Source: Manis javanica
Taxonomy: Eukaryota > Chordata > Mammalia > Pholidota > Manidae
Assembly: GCF_040802235.1 (NCBI RefSeq)
Contig: NC_133163.1
Coordinates: forward strand, 70,917,501-70,981,500
DNA length: 64,000 bases
Direction of reading: 5' to 3'
Shown: in pieces, positions 10,428-24,300 of the stretch
Position numbering within the stretch: the stretch's first letter is position 1
How the letters are laid out: the number at the start of each line of letters is the position of its first letter
The notes under the pieces: generated by a model
Databases searched by the model: none
What the model was told of the DNA's origin: nothing
What the model saw: the letters and a program-made list of their open reading frames with translations, nothing else
Translations under genes and position numbers: made by a program

Positions 10428-12310
10428 ATTTTTTTGAACTATAGTTGATATACAATATTACATTGGTTTCAGGTATACAACAGTGATTCAACAGTTACCT
10501 ACATTATTAAATCTTCACCTCAATTAGTGCTGTTACTGTCAACATAGAAAGATGTTACGGGACCATTGGCTATATTCTCCATGCTGCACTTCCTTTCCTG
10601 TGACTAAATTATGATTGACATTTTTATGCCTCTTTATCCCCTAACTCACCCCACCAACCCACCCTATTCCCTTCCCTAGTGTCTTTAAATCTACTGCTAT
10701 TTTGTTCATTTTGTTATGTTTTTAGAGTCCACGTATGAGTGAAATTACAGGTTGTCTTTCTCTGCCTGGCTTATTCCACTTATAGTAATACCATCTGGGT
10801 TCATCCATGTTATCACAAACGGAAGGATTTCCTTGTTTTATGGCTGAATATTCTTCCATTGTGTACCCACCTCTTCTTTATCCATTCATCTACTGAGGGA
10901 CACTTTGGTTGCTTCGTATCTTGGCTATTGTAAATAATGTGTTAATAAATGTAGGAGTGCATATATCTTTTTAATTAGAGATTTTGTTTTCTTTGGTTAA
11001 ATTCCTAGAAGTGCAGTTACTGGGTTATATGATATTTCTATTTTTAGTTTTTTGAGGAATCTCCATATTGTTTTCCACAGTGGCTGCACCAAATTGCATT
11101 TCCACCACCAGTGTAGGAGGGTTCCTATTTCTCCACATTGTTGCCAACACTAGTTATTTCTTTTTGGATAGTAGACATTCTAACTGGTGTGAGGTGATAG
11201 CTCATTGTGGTTTTGATTGGCATTTCCCTGATGATTAGTGGTGTGGAGCATCTTTTCATATGACTGTTGGCCATCTGTATGCCTTTGGAAAAATGTCTAT
11301 TCAGGTCCTCTGCCCATTTTTTAAATTGGGTTATTTGTTTTTTGGGATTTTAGGCATTTGAGTTCTTTATGTATTTCAAATGTTAACCCCTTATCAGATA
11401 AATCATTTATAAATATATTCTCCCATATTGTAGGTTGCCTTTTTAATATATTGATGGTATCCTTTGCTGTACAGAAGCTTTTTAGTTTGATGTAGTCCCC
11501 CTTGCTCACTTCTGCTTTCATTTCCCTTGCCTGGGCAGATGTGTCCAGAAAAAAATTACTTATGCTTATCTTCAAGAAATTTTTGCTTATGTTTTCTTCT
11601 AAGAGTTTTATGGTTTCATGTCTTATGTTTAGGTTTTGTTCCATTTTGAGTTTACTTTTGTATATGGAGTTAAGACAGTAATACACTTTCATTCTCCTGC
11701 ATGTAGGTGTCCAATTTTCCCAACACCACTCATTGAAGAGACTATCTTTTCCCTATTGTATATTCCTGGCTCCTTTACCATATATTAATTGACCATATAT
11801 GTGTGAGTTTATTTCTGGGTTCTCTATTCTGTTACATTTATCTATGGGTCTGCTCTTGTGCCAGTACCAGGCTGTTTTGATTACTGTAGCTTTGTGGTAT
11901 AGCTTGAAGTCAGGGAGCATAATACCCCAAGCTTTCTTCTTCTTTCTCAGGATTGATTTGGCTATTTGTGTCTTTGTGGTTCCATATGAATCTCAGGAAT
12001 ATTTGCTTCAGTTCATTAAGAAGTGCCATTGTTATTATGATAGGGACTACATTGAAACTATAAATTGCTTTGGGCAGGATGGCTATTTTGACAATATTAA
12101 TTCTTCTATCCATGAATATGGGATAAATTTCCATTATTTTTATCTTCTCCAATATCTCTTATGTCTTATAGTTTTCATAGTATAGGTCTTTCACCTCCTT
12201 GATTAGGCTTATTCATAGGTATTTTATTCTTTTTGATGCAACAGTAAATGAAATTGTTTACCTGATTTATCTTTCTGCTAGTTCATTGTTAGTATATTCT
12301 AGTATTAAAT
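10428..12310 (-). mobile_element. Older LINE-1 (L1M/L1MA-like), 5'-truncated, minus strand
   Basis: Read on the minus strand it contains the last third of L1 ORF2 and the 3'UTR. A 123-codon open stretch (11321-11692) includes [18 protein letters not shown] and WENIFINDLSDKG, and another (11910-12152) includes [19 protein letters not shown]. The 3' end, near 10428, matches the tail of middle-aged L1 families (antisense GAACTATAGTTGATATAC). It lacks the GT-rich tail and env piece of the younger family, and its frames are broken. Confidence 0.85.
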
Positions 12311-14744
12311 TTTTAAGGAAATGTTATAATGCCCTGTTTCCAAAGTACTGACTACAATTGAGGGGTGATTTAAGTGACTACTTAAAGGGAATTCTCTACG
12401 AACTCAACCCTTTCCAAAGAAATCTATAGAGGTGTTAAAAATGGTTTCCATTTTCAATAGTACAGCATAGCTTTCTTGAATAATAAAGACAGCTAAAATA
12501 CTGAGAATAGTAAGTTATACTAAATTGAAATAGCTTTAATTCAGTGCAATAGGCATTCATATCACAAGTATTTATAGTATTAACAAGGACAAAAAAATGC
12601 CACTCATCAGAGGACTGAAAATCATTCAGCTTATCACTTCATAGAGTTAGACATTGGGTGGGCAAGGACATCATTTTTTGCTTGTTTCTAAAATAAGAAC
12701 CCTCTGGGGTTTGGTAGGAAATCAGTTCCACTTATGGTCAAATTTTTAAAAGGGCTATTATTAGCAACCAGATAGACATATATTTGATAAACTCTGTCTT
12801 AGAATGCATTGCTCTTCTATCAGATTTTTCTCATGCCTTAATGTAGAATTTCAATTAAAAGGAAATGTACTGAGCACAATATTTTATGCTGTAGACTTCC
12901 CTATCCTACTACCACTCTGCAAATATTATTTATTGTTTAAAGTTTCTATCATTCATTATTGACCACCCAAATCTATATTGTTCACCTTCTTTCTTAGGTA
13001 CTATAATTATTTAATAAATATACTATATTGATTAAGAGATTTAGATGTCTTATTGACCTTCGAAGCTGATTTTGAACTGATTGGCAGCAAGGGGATAGAT
13101 ACTGTAAAATAATTCCAAATAAAAAAATCACATGGAAGGAAATCCGTAATTCCCACTTCACCTTGCTATACAGTCACTCTGGAGCTCACACTACTTAGAT
13201 CTTTAAGCACATCTGAACCTGCATGCAGACAGCATGCTTTGTCAAGCTTTACTGAAGCCTGCAGAGCATAGTGGGATTCAAGCCATATCAAAAGCTCCAC
13301 AGTCTCTTTCTTAATGCTATCAGGATTTAGTATACTATCAGGATGCCATATTGTGATCATCAGACCCCTCACAGAAAGTGGTCCCTGCTCTAGCATTACA
13401 TAGCCCTGGTCAATACACTGGCACTCTGCTCAGATACACACTAAGTCCTCTATTATCCTGGGCTTCTGTTGCTTTGAATTCTCTCTTCTCTAAGCTACTG
13501 CTGATGTTTTATTAAATCAAACTACCAGGGATTATCCCTTTTGAATTATAGAAATCAAAATGTGAATAGTTATATACTCAATTTTCCATTAGTTTAAAAG
13601 TTTTGCATCTAAATCTATGTTTATCTCATGGTAGATTCAATTGAAAAAAAAAGATAGATCTTTCCTGGAGCTACATACAGAATTACCTTGAGAAGTTCAG
13701 AGACATAAATCTACACAAGAATGCTATATTTCATAATTCACATTGGAAAAGCCCTATTAGGTTCCAAGTTAAGATCAAAGCATCCTCTCAAAACTGGTGC
13801 TTCATAATTCTTGAACATCTAAGCAGCTTAACTTTATACCATCATAACATGAGATAAAGGTGTTAAAATTATCCCCAGTGATCATCTCAGTCATCTATTG
13901 TTTTCCTCCCACAGGCTCAAGCCATCTTTAAAAGAGAGCTGTGTTCAAATTGTCATGGGATTTTATCACTTCTCATATATATTTATTCCTAGAATCTCAT
14001 CATCCACACTAAATGGAATTTCTTGCTTTAAAACAATTTCAGCTAGTTGTCTTCAACCCCAGTTCTCATGGAAATGTGTAAGATTTAATGAGCAGCTGAT
14101 CTCTATGTCATATGTTTAAATGCGATTATTAACCTTTACTTTGTCTTCTCTTCTTTTATTAGATATTGTAAATATTCACATAGGGAGCATGGGCCAGCAG
14201 ATCTTTTTCATATCTGTCCTTTGCCTTTTACAGCATGTCCTTGCTGGCTCTCTTCTTTTCAAATTTTGTTTCCCTCTGAATGGACTATTCCCTCTGAATG
14301 GCTTTTGGCAGTTTCTGAGTGCTAAACCTACATATAAAATCAATCTGTGGGGCCAGAGCCACAAAGCAGAGCCTACTTGAAATGATTTTTTCAGCTTTCT
14401 GGTTACTGTCATATTAGAGTTTTAGTGCAATGGGCAAGGACAGTAATTCGTTTTACTTTATGAGAAATCTTTATTTTCAAGGGCCACTGCTTGGTTAAAT
14501 TCCTTTCAGATGATCCTCTTGAATTTATGCAGCACATACAATAATTCAAGATCTTCCTGTAACACTAATAGTGGAGTATAGACCAAGTCAGTTTTATGCA
14601 CCAATTTTTGAAGAATGTATAAAAAGTTATTAAGATATTATGGCATATTCGTTATTTTCTCATATAGGACAAGTATTTCCAGGAGCCATATCACACTATC
14701 TTACTCTTGTATATTTTTCTATTTTATCTAAATAATAAAAATCC
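12311..14744. other. No gene recognised
   Basis: Unique-looking sequence. The frames at 13166-13396 and 13898-14380 are short and resemble nothing I know. A small direct repeat (TTCCCTCTGAATGG, twice, 20 bases apart) lies near 14270-14302. Confidence 0.6.
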
Positions 14745-15020
14745 TATTTCATTGTAGTTAGGACTTTGGATTTTGGTGTCAATCCGACCTAGACTCACAT
14801 CCCATCTCTCTCTGCAAGGAAAGAATGAATGTCCTTGGGACAAATACTTATGTAGTATTTAAAGCTTAGTATATTCATATGTAAAAAGACAATGATAGCT
14901 TTGACTTCAGAGGAATAAGATGGAGATTAAAAATAAATTAATAATTCATACAGTGTAGTCTGCACAATACTTGACAAAAAGGAAACTCTCAAAATATGTC
15001 ATTATATTTATGATGAATTA
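14745..15020 (+). repeat. MIR SINE, diverged
   Basis: Follows MIR order: GACTTTGGATTTTGGTGTCA, then TGTCCTTGGGACAAATACTTA, and a 3' part with GCACAATACTTGACAAAAAGG. Heavily diverged. Confidence 0.5.
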
Positions 15021-16089
15021 TAATAATTGTCACTTTTGTTGTCTACTAGCATGAAGAAGTTGTGCCTGAGTAGCTTACCCCATTGTAATCACCTACTCCT
15101 GTGAACAACAGATATCAAAAAGGTATGGCATTTCCAGAATAAGCTTGTGAATATAATGAAAACGGACAAATTTAAAAAATACAATTCCTCAAAAATACTT
15201 TTGTTATCTTTATCTTTAAGGTTTAACAATTAACTCCAGACTTACTGGCATAAAACAAGAACTATTTAATTATGCTTACAAAATCAGTAGGCTGGATATC
15301 TGGAAAAGTACAATAAAACTAACTCATTTTGCTTCACAATGTCAGAGAACTCAGACAAAATAATGGGAAAAGATAAAAGACAAGAATAATGGGAAGCTGT
15401 AATAGCTGTCTGGAGTTGCCACCTCCAAGAAGTCCTCTTCATTCATAAGTGTGGCTCCACTGAGACCAGAGCACTGAAACATGACCTCTCCATGTGGTTT
15501 CGACTCCTCATAGCATACTGGCTGAGTTCTGATAGAGAGATTCCTCAAACAGAACTTCCATGGAGCTGGTGTTTCAAGAGAACCCAATGGAGGCTGCATG
15601 ACCTTTTCTCACCTAGCCTCAGAAGTCACACAGTAAACATTTTACCTGTACTTTCCTGGGTCAAAGTAGTTACAAAACTTTCCAGGTTCAGGATAGACTC
15701 CATCTTTCTTTGCAAGAAGAGTTAAAGAATTTTAAAGTACATCTTTTCTCCAAAAACTATCTTCAACTTTGATCATTCCTTCTTCTTATGCTTCCCTTTC
15801 CTTGATTATTCAGCATTAATTAGTACTTATTTTTCATGCTTTGTGGTTATTTCTGAGTCTACTGAACTTTAAGTGTTATCAAGAATATTGTTAAGTCAGG
15901 AATACAGAAATTATATCTTCTTCTCTCATTTGTGTCTCCAAATAATTTCCAGCATGAGATTCATCTTGCACTTTGCTGATTCATTCAGTAAAAATATTGA
16001 GCAGTATCTTAAAACAAGTGCATAGGCATTGGCAACAATGGTTAAAAAATTCACAAATGAGTACCAGCTTCAGAGATTAAGAAATGCAT
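15021..16089. other. No gene recognised; possible L2 remnant
   Basis: The stretch 15790-15960 (a Leu/Phe-rich pattern and GTCTCCAAATAATTTCCAGC) is weakly L2-like. The open frames at 15351-15725 are short, lie on opposite strands and have no known domain. Confidence 0.5.
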
Positions 16090-16410
16090 CTGTGGGTAAA
16101 ACTGCAATATTTCCATAATCTCTCACCTGTCCTTAATTAATCTCTCCGTATCAATAGGTGTTTCCAAGGGGTGAAGAGAAGTACTCCATATCCATATCAA
16201 TAAATAGGTAATTACAAAGGGGGTGGAGAACAAATGTGCACCTGGACCAGAGAGGTTTGGTGGGGTCTTTTTGCATCTGGGTTGCGAGAGACAGAGGCAA
16301 GAAGTAGATAATTGCTTGTGAGCAATAAACGAGATTCTCCCACTTTATTTCTCCCTTTGACTCATTTCAGCTTCAAAGATTATTTGTCCCAGGCTGGGAA
16401 CATATTTGCC
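16090..16410 (+). mobile_element. Possible solo LTR remnant
   Basis: Contains a pattern suggestive of a retroviral LTR end: GAGCAATAAACGAG (AATAAA near 16323) followed by a pyrimidine-rich U5-like stretch (CTCCCACTTTATTTCTCCC). I see no clear target duplication or terminal TG/CA, so this is tentative. Confidence 0.35.
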
Positions 16411-17281
16411 CCCTAGAGTTACAGAATGTTAGATACATTTCAAGACAGCCTCTATAAACCATGACTTCTTTTAAAAAGATCAGAGATGGGAAACATTTTT
16501 TTTTATTTAATAGGCTGAGTCCCTAATTCATAAAGGAACTAAAATATTCATTGGTTTAGGAGTCAGAAAATGTCTGCTTGTTCCTATCAGATGTCTAAAA
16601 TGAATGCTGGAGGGTTGAAGTCTATCAGCCAGTTTGAGATGGAGCTGGCTGTATTTTATATGAAACACTTATAGTTGACTTAAAGAGTTAAAGCATCATT
16701 GCATTGTTTTTGTATTTCAAAACACTTAATCTGTTATGCTGAATTTGGAGAAGGCAGATTTTATTAAAGCAGTTAATTCTTTAATTCTTCCTTTCAAAAA
16801 TTATCTCCTCAACACCTATTTCCTAATGCTTGATACACTGAATGCAAAGATACATAGGACACAATTCTTCATCAAACAAAGACAACTTTCCAGTTGCAAA
16901 GATCAGTAAGTAAACCTATAATACATACTGAATGTGGTAAGTATTCTGAGAGGAATATTCAAAGTTTTATTGGAACATAAACATTAAGAGATAAACAAGT
17001 CAAGTGTAGTAGATGCTGTGATGTATTGTCCAGATTTACCCCCCTCCACTGAAGGAATTATTTCCTCAGGTATGGTAAGTACTGTTGTTATACAGCATTT
17101 AGCTATCACTCTTTTTCAGGAATTACCTCCACTGATGAGTCACAGTGCCTAAAGTCATGGCCCCTTCCCAGGGCAGACCATATGCAATGTCTGGCCTATT
17201 TCTAAAGAGCCATATAAGATTTAGAACTCCCCTAGGGGTAAACTGGTATCTTTTTAGGAGACTATTCAATTTTATTTATTA
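16411..17281. other. No gene recognised
   Basis: No open frame of note and no repeat I can name. Confidence 0.6.
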
Positions 17282-17639
17282 TTTTTAATTAATGAATTTA
17301 TTTATTAAGGTATTATTGATATTCACTCTTATGAAGGTTTCATATAAAAAAACAATGTGGTTACTACATTCAATCCTGTTTTTGTGTCACCCCACCACCA
17401 CATTGCAGTCACTGCCCATCAGTGTAGTAAGATGCCACAGAGTCACTATTTGCCTTCTCTGTGCTACACTATCTTCCCCCTCATGCCCCCCACATCGTGT
17501 GCCAATCATAATACCCCTGAATCTCTTTCTCCCTCTCTTCCCACCCACTGCCCCCCACCCCTTCCCTCTGGTAACCACTAGTCTCTTCTTGGAGTATGTG
17601 AGTCTATTGCTGTTTTGTTCCTTCAGTTTTGCTTCGTTG

Positions 17640-19173
17640 TTATACTCCACAAATGAGGGAAATTGGTACTTGTCTTCCTCTGCCTGGCTTATTTCACTGA
17701 GTATGGTATCCTCCAGCTCCATCCATGTTGTTGCAAATTGTAGAATTTGTTTCTTTCTTACGGCTGAGTAGTATTCCATTGTGTATATGTACCATGTCTT
17801 CTTTATCCATTTATCTACTGATGGACACTTGGGTTGCTTCCATTTATTGACTATTGTAAATAGTGCTGCAATAAACATAGAGGTGCATATGTCTTTTTGA
17901 ATCGGAGAAATTATATTCTTTGGGAAAATTCCTAGGAGTGGAATTCCTGGGTCAAATGGTATTTCTATTTTTAGTTTTTTGAAGAAGCTCCATACTGCTT
18001 TCCACAATTGTTGAATTAGCTTACATTCCCAACAGCAGTGTAGGAGGGTTCCCCTTTTCCACCTCCTCACCAGCATTTGTTGTTCTTACTATTTTCGATA
18101 TTGGCCATCGTAACTACTCTGAGGTGATATCTCATTGTGGTTTTTATATGCATTTCCCTGATAATTAGTGATGTGGAGCATCTTTATGTGTGCCTGTTGG
18201 CCATCTGAATTTCTTCTTTGGAGAATTGTCTGTTCACATCCTCTGCCCATTTTTTAATTGGGTTATTTGCTTTTTGGGTGTTGAGGCATGTGAGTTCTTT
18301 ATATATTTTGGATGTTAACCCCTTGTTTGATATGTCCTTTTCAAATATATTCTTTCATACTGTAGGATGCCTTTTTGCTCTGTTGATGGTGTCCATTGAT
18401 GTACAGAAGCTTTTAAGTTTGATGTAGTCCCATATGCTCATTTTTGCTTTTGTTTCCCTTGTTTGAGGAGATGCATTCAGAAAAAAGTTGCTCATGTTTT
18501 TATTCAGGAGATTTTTGCCTGTGTTATCTTCTAAGAGTTTTATGGTTTCATGACTTACATAAAGGTCTTTGATCCACTTTGAGTTTACTTTTGTGTATGT
18601 GGTTAGAAAATAATCCATTTTCATTCTCTTGCATGTAGCTGTCCAGTTTTGCCAAAACCAGCTGTTGAAGAGGCTGTCATTTCCCCATTGTATATCCATG
18701 GCTCCTTTATCATATTTTAATTGACTAATATACTTGGGTTTATATCTGGGCTCTCTAGTCTGTTCCATTGGTCCATGGGTCTGTTCTTGTACCAGTACCA
18801 AATTGTCTTGATTACTGTGGCTTAGTAGTAGAGCTTTAAGTTGGAGACGGTTATCCCCTAGCTTTATTCTTCCTTCTCAGGATTGCGTAGGCTATTCAGG
18901 GTCTTTTGTGGCTCCACATGAATTTTAGAACTATTTGCTCTAGTTCATTGAAGAATGCTGTTGGTATTTTGATAGGGATTGCATTGAATCTGTAGATTGC
19001 CTTAGGTCACAATGGCCATTTTGACAATATTAATTCTTCTTATCCATTAGCATGGGATGTGTTTCCATTTATTGGTATCTTCTTTAATTTCTCTCATGAG
19101 TGTCTTTTAGTTTTCAGTGTATAGGTCTTTCACTTCCTTGGTTAGGTTTATTCCTAGGTATTTTATTCTTTTT
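17640..19173 (-). pseudogene. ORF2p C-terminal part of the older LINE-1
   Basis: Carboxy-terminal portion of L1 ORF2p, downstream of the reverse transcriptase core. It includes the Cys/His region near 18060 and the terminal YYSAVRKKQILQFATTWMELED stretch. Near the expected stop the frame shifts (SFVEYNNEAKLKEQ) and reads on into the 3'UTR. Other shifts occur near 18080-18350 and 18800. It joins the part at 27286-29607 once the nested insertion is ignored. Confidence 0.85.
19157..19173. repeat. Target-site duplication, left copy
   Basis: GGTATTTTATTCTTTTT, identical to 27286-27302. The last T residues merge with the T run (complement of the poly(A)), so the exact length is 12-17 bases. It flanks the younger L1. 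Confidence 0.9.
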
Positions 19174-19184
19174 TTTTTTTTTTT

Positions 19185-20958
19185 GAGAGGGAATCTCTCA
19201 TATTTATTGATTAAATGGTTGTTAACAACAATAAAATTCTGTATAGGGGAATCAATGCTCAATGCACAATCATTAATCCACCCCCAGCCTAATTCTCGTT
19301 CGTCTCCAATCTTCTGAAGCATAACAAACAAGTTCTTACATGGTGAACAGTACAAGGGCAGTCATCACAGAAACTTTTGGTTTTGAGCACACATTATGAA
19401 CTATAAACAATCAGGTCAAATATGAATATTCATTTGATTTTTATACTTGATTTATATGTGGATCCCACATTTATCCCTTTATTATTATTATTATTTTTAT
19501 TTTTAATAAAATGTTGAAGTGGTAGGTAGATGCAAGATAAAGGTAGAAAACATAGTTTAGTGTTGTAAGAGAGCAATTGTAGATGATCAGGTGTGTGCCT
19601 GTAGACTATGTGTTAATCCAAGCTAGACAAGGGCAAAAAAACATCCACAGATACAGAAGATTTCCCTCAAAACATGGGGGGTGAGGTTCTAAGCCTCACC
19701 TCTGTTGATCCCCAGTTTCTCACCTGAAGGCCCCCCTGCGACTGTGCCTGTCTTAGGTTGTTCCTCCCTTGAGGAATCTTACCCGTCTCTGGCTAACCAG
19801 TCATCTTCCAGGGCCATACAGGGAGATGTAAAGTTGGTAAGTGAGAGAGAAGCCATATTGTTTGAAAAGGTTAGCTTTTTAGTTCTTTGCAGATTTATGC
19901 CCTGTGGCTTCTATGCCCACCATTTGTCTTGAGGTATCTATACCACTTGGAGGAATTATGATACTCAGTAAATTCAATATGAGGCACAAATTCTATTTAA
20001 GGGTTGTAATTAGGAAGGAAGAAGAAAAGCTACAGAGGTGGCAGATGGAAGAAAACATGGGAGGATTGATTATTTATTTGACATATCTTCTTGTAGAGTA
20101 ACTTAAGCATGTATATGTTTTAAACTACTAACTAAATTGTGCACACACATTAACATAATAGGAATACGGTGACATAACCAAAGCAGATCTATAATTACCA
20201 GCCATCTCCAGTGAAGCCAAGAAAACCAGTTAGGCACCCTAGGCATTTGTGAAAATTTGTCTATGATATGATGGATATTGTCCAACTGTACCTGAACAGT
20301 CTGAGAGAAATCAGACAAATTAAAACAATCCATTCCTGGGAACTGTTCACATCCCATATGTTCTTTTAACAGTAGATAGTCTGTACTTGTAAGATTTTGG
20401 AGCACTACAACTTGCACTTCTCCTAATTCTTGGTTGAGTTCCAACAGTATAGATCCAGTCAAATTTGTTGTTTTACTGAAAGCACAGGCCAGCTTAGATA
20501 TCTCCTTCTTCATTCCAATGGCAAGTCCAGGAACCGGTGGGATAGATGCAGCTACAACTGCAGCATTGCCTGGATCTTTGTTGAAGATTTTTGATGACCA
20601 TCTTCTGGTATGACTCTTAAAGAGAGTGCTGATGTTGGAAGTTCTTCTTCATATCGTATCTTAGTTCATTTTCTGGGTAGCCAAATTAGGCTTTGATCCT
20701 CTGTATAAACACAAACAGACCCTTTGCCCACAATTTGATATGCCCTTTATACCATTGTGTAGAACTCATTGGAAGTCACCACACAGGAACTGCTTTTTTT
20801 TTCTATTTTTAAGAGAAAGGAATATTATCAGAAAAGTAGACCTCCATACCCGATCATCTGACACCCTTTAAGTGATCAAAATTAAGGATCTTTAAAGCAT
20901 ACATTAATCATTGATTTACAGTTAGTTTTATTCTATCAGGGAGTAATCCCCCTTCTCT
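19185..20958 (-). mobile_element. Transduced retroviral env-3' flank segment, copy 2
   Basis: Reverse complement of the segment at 4601-6442, collinear along its whole length. It ends at the same polyadenylation site and starts at the same A-rich seam with L1. The length difference (about 70 bases) is partly the shorter AAT tract here. Because this copy sits inside one target-site duplication together with the L1, the env piece arrived in the same insertion event and was not a separate later insertion. Confidence 0.85.
20103..20513 (-). pseudogene. Endogenous retrovirus Env TM-subunit fragment, copy 2 (136 codons)
   Basis: Same 136-codon frame as copy 1, with the same start, stop and length. 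The two differ at residues 20, 37, 43, 44, 48, 62, 101, 115, 116 and 133 (126 of 136 identical). Features in order: heptad-like N-terminal helix, LQNLTSTDYLLLKEHMG, a CEQFPGMDC loop where Asp replaces the first cysteine of the expected pair, a second helix, Trp-rich membrane-proximal WFSWLHWRW, and one membrane segment. The surface subunit is absent as an open frame. Two neutrally decaying copies keeping a 411-bp frame at about 93% protein identity is not by itself proof of selection, since both may simply be young. Confidence 0.75.
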
Positions 20959-20989
20959 TTCTTTCTTTTTATTTTTGTTATCTTTTATC

Positions 20990-21307
20990 TACACTTACAT
21001 GAAGAATATTATGTTTACTAGGCTCTCCCCTATACCAGGTCCCCGCTATAAACCCCATTACAGTCACTGTCCATCAGCATAGCAAAATGATGTAGAATCA
21101 CTACTTGCTTTCTCTGTGTTTTACAGCCCTCCACATTCTCCCACCCCCCAATGCATGCTAATCTTAATACCCTCCTTCTTCTTCCCCCGACCTTATCCCT
21201 CCCTACCCACCCATCCTCCCCAGTCCCTTTCCCTTTGGTACCTGTTAGTCCATGTTTGGGTTCTGTATTTCCGCTGCTGTTTTGTTCCTTCAGATTTTAC
21301 TTTGTTC
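20990..21307 (-). other. LINE-1 3'UTR of copy 2 with G-rich tract (C-rich on plus)
   Basis: Plus-strand C-rich stretches at about 21125-21245 are the complement of the G-run tract seen at 4329-4452. The canonical L1 3' end lies near 20990, followed on the minus strand by the A-rich seam and the transduced tail. Confidence 0.8.
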
Positions 21308-24300
21308 TTATACTCCACAGATGAGTGAAATCACTTGGTATTTCTCTTTCTCCACTTGGCTTATTTCACTGAGCATAATACCCTCCAGATTCATACATGT
21401 AGCTGCAAATGGTAGGATTTACCCTCTTCTTATGGCTGAGTAGTACTCCATTGTGTATATGTACCACATCTTCTTTATCCATTCATATACCGATGGACAT
21501 TTAGATTGATTCCAATTCTTGGCTATTGTAAATAGTGCTGTGATAAACATAGGGGTGCATCTGTCTAGGGTAAATTTCTAGGAGTGGAATTCCCAGGTCA
21601 AATGGTAAGTCTATTTTGAGCATTTTGATGAACCTCCATACTGCTTTCCACAATGGTTGAACTAATTTACATTCCCACCAGCAGTGTAGGAGAGTTCCCC
21701 TTTCTCCAGAGCCTCACCAACATTTGTTGTTGTTTGTTTTTTGGATGGCAGCTATCCTTACTGGTATGAGGTGATACCTCATTGTAGTTTTAATTTGCAT
21801 TTCTCTGATAATTAGTGATGTGGAGCATCTTTTCATGTGTCTGTTGTCCATCTGTATTTCTTTCTTGGAGAACTGTCTGTTCAGTTCCTCTGCCCATTTT
21901 TTAATTGGATTATTTGATTTTTGTTTGTTGAGGCATGTGAGCTCTTTATATATTCTGGACGTCAAGCCTTTATCAGATCTGTCATTTACAAATATATTCT
22001 CCCATACTGTAGGGTTCCTTTTTGTTCTATTGGTGGTGTCTTTTGCTGTACAGAAGCTTTTAAGCTTAATATAGTCCCACTTGTTCATTTTTGCTGTTGT
22101 TTTCCTTACCTGGGGAGATATGTTCAAGAAGAGGTCACTCATGTTTATGTCTAAGAGGTTTTTCCTATGTTTTTTTCCATGAGTTTAATGGTTTCATGAC
22201 TTACATTCAGGTCTTTGATCCATTTTGAGTTTACTTTTGTATATGGGGTTAGACAATGGTCCAGGTTCATTCTCCTACACATAGCTGTCCAGTTTTGCCA
22301 GCACCATCTGTTGAAGAGACTGTCATTTCACCATTGTATGTCAATGGCTCCTTATCAAATATTAATTGACCATATATGTTTGGGTTAATGTCTGGAGTTT
22401 CTAGACTGTTCCACTGGTCTGTGGCTCTGTTCTTGTGCCAGTACCAAATTGTCTCGATCACTATGGCTTTATAGTAGAGCTTGAAGTTGGGGAGTGAGAT
22501 CCCTCCTACTTTATTCTTCTTTCTCAGGATTGCTTTGGCTATTCGAGGTCTTTGGTATTTCCATATGAATTTTTAAATTATTTTTTCCAGTTCATTGTAG
22601 AATGTTGCTGGTAATTTGATAGGGATTGCATCAAATCTGTATATTGCTTTGGGCAGGATGGCCATTTTGATTATATTAATTCCTCCTAGCCACGAGCATG
22701 GGATGAGTTTCCATTTGTTAGTGTCCCCTTTAATTTCTCTTAAGAGTGACTTGTAGTTTTCAGAGTATAGGTCTTTCACTTCTTTGGTTATGTTTATTCC
22801 TAGGTATTTTATTCTTTTTGATGCAATTGTGAATGGAATTGTTTTCCTGATTTCTCTTTCTATTGGTTTATTGTTAGTGTATAGGAACGCTACAGATTTC
22901 TGTGTTTTAATTTTGTATCCTGCAACTTTGCTGTATTCTGATATCAGTTCAAGTAGTTTTGGGATGGAGTCTTTAGGGTTTTTTTATGTACAATATCATG
23001 TCGTCTGCAAATAGTGACAGTTTAACTTCTTCTTTACCAATGTGGATTCCTTGTATTTCTTTGTTTTGTCTGATTGCCGTGGCTAGGACCTCCAGTATTA
23101 TGTTAAATAGCTGTGGGGAGAGTGGGCATCCCTGTCTAGTTCCCAATCTCAGAGGAAAAGCTTTCAGCTTCTCGCTGTTCAGTATAATGTTGGCTGTGGG
23201 TTTATGATATATGGCCTTTATTAAGTTGAGGTACTGCCCTCTATTCCCATTTTGCTGAGAGTTTTTATCATGAATGGATGTTGAATTTTGTCAAATGCTT
23301 TTTCAGCATCTATGGAGATGATCATGTGGTTTTTGTCTTTCTTTTTGTTGATGTGGTGGATGATGTTGATGGATTTTCAAATGTTGTACCATCCTTGCAT
23401 CCCTGGGATGAATCCCACTTGGTCATGGTGTATGATCCTTTTGATATACTGTTGAATTCTGCTTGCTAATATTTTATTGAGTATTTTTACATCTACATTC
23501 ATCAGGGATATTGGTCTGTAATTTTCTTTTTTGGTGGGGTCTTTGCCTTGTTTTGGTATCAGGGTGATGTTGGCTTCATAGAATGAGTTTGGGAGTATTC
23601 CCTCCTCTTCTATTTTTTGGAAAACTTTAAGGAGAATGGGTATTATGTCTTCTCTGTGTGTCTGATAAAATTCCGAGGTAAATCCGTCTTGCCCGGGTGT
23701 TTTGTTCTTGGGTTGTTTTTTGATTACCGTTTCAATTTCTTTGCTCATAATTGTTTTTTTTAACTTTTGTGTTTCTTCCTTGGTCAGTCTTGGAAGGTTG
23801 TATTTTTCTAGGAAGTTGTTCATTTCTTCTAGGTTTTCCAGCTTGTTAGCATATAGGTTTTCATAGTAGTCTTTAATAATTCTTTGTATTTCTGTGGAGT
23901 CTGTCGTGATTTTTCCATTCTCATTTCTGATTATGTTGATTTGTGTTGATTCTCTTTTTCTCTTAATAAGGTTAGCTAGAGGCCTATCTATTTTGTTTAT
24001 TTTCTCAAAGTACCAGCTCTTGGTTTCATTGATTTTTGCTATTGGTTTATTCTTCTCAATTTTGTTTAGTTTTTCTCTGATCTTTATTATGTCCCTCCTT
24101 CTGCTGACTTTAGGCCTCATTTGTTCTTCTTTTTCCATTTTCGATAAATGTGATGTTAGACTATTCATTTGGGATTGTTCTTGCTTCTTCAGGTGTGCCT
24201 GGATTGCTATATACTTTCCTCTTAAGACTGCTTTTGCTGCATCCCACTGAAGTTGGGCCTTTTTGTTGTTGTTGTCATTTGTTTCTATATATTCCTTGAT

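Larger units (their letters stand above)
17282..19173 (-). mobile_element. Older near-full-length LINE-1, 3' half (split by a nested L1)
   Basis: Minus-strand L1 whose 5' half is at 27286-31603. This half holds the end of ORF2 and the 3'UTR. The C-rich plus strand at about 17480-17580 is the complement of the G-rich 3'UTR tract, and the 3' end is near 17282. Frames visible on the minus strand include 18355-18801 ([18 protein letters not shown]) and 17387-18076 ([15 protein letters not shown], with the Cys residues kept, then [11 protein letters not shown] and MEYYSAVRKKQI). The interruption falls in the ORF2 reverse transcriptase region at a GGTATTTTATTCTTTTT site. Confidence 0.92.

Noticed and set aside
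14120..14412. Overlapping frames on both strands at a short direct repeat
   Set aside because: Short, no known domain, and no splice or promoter context.
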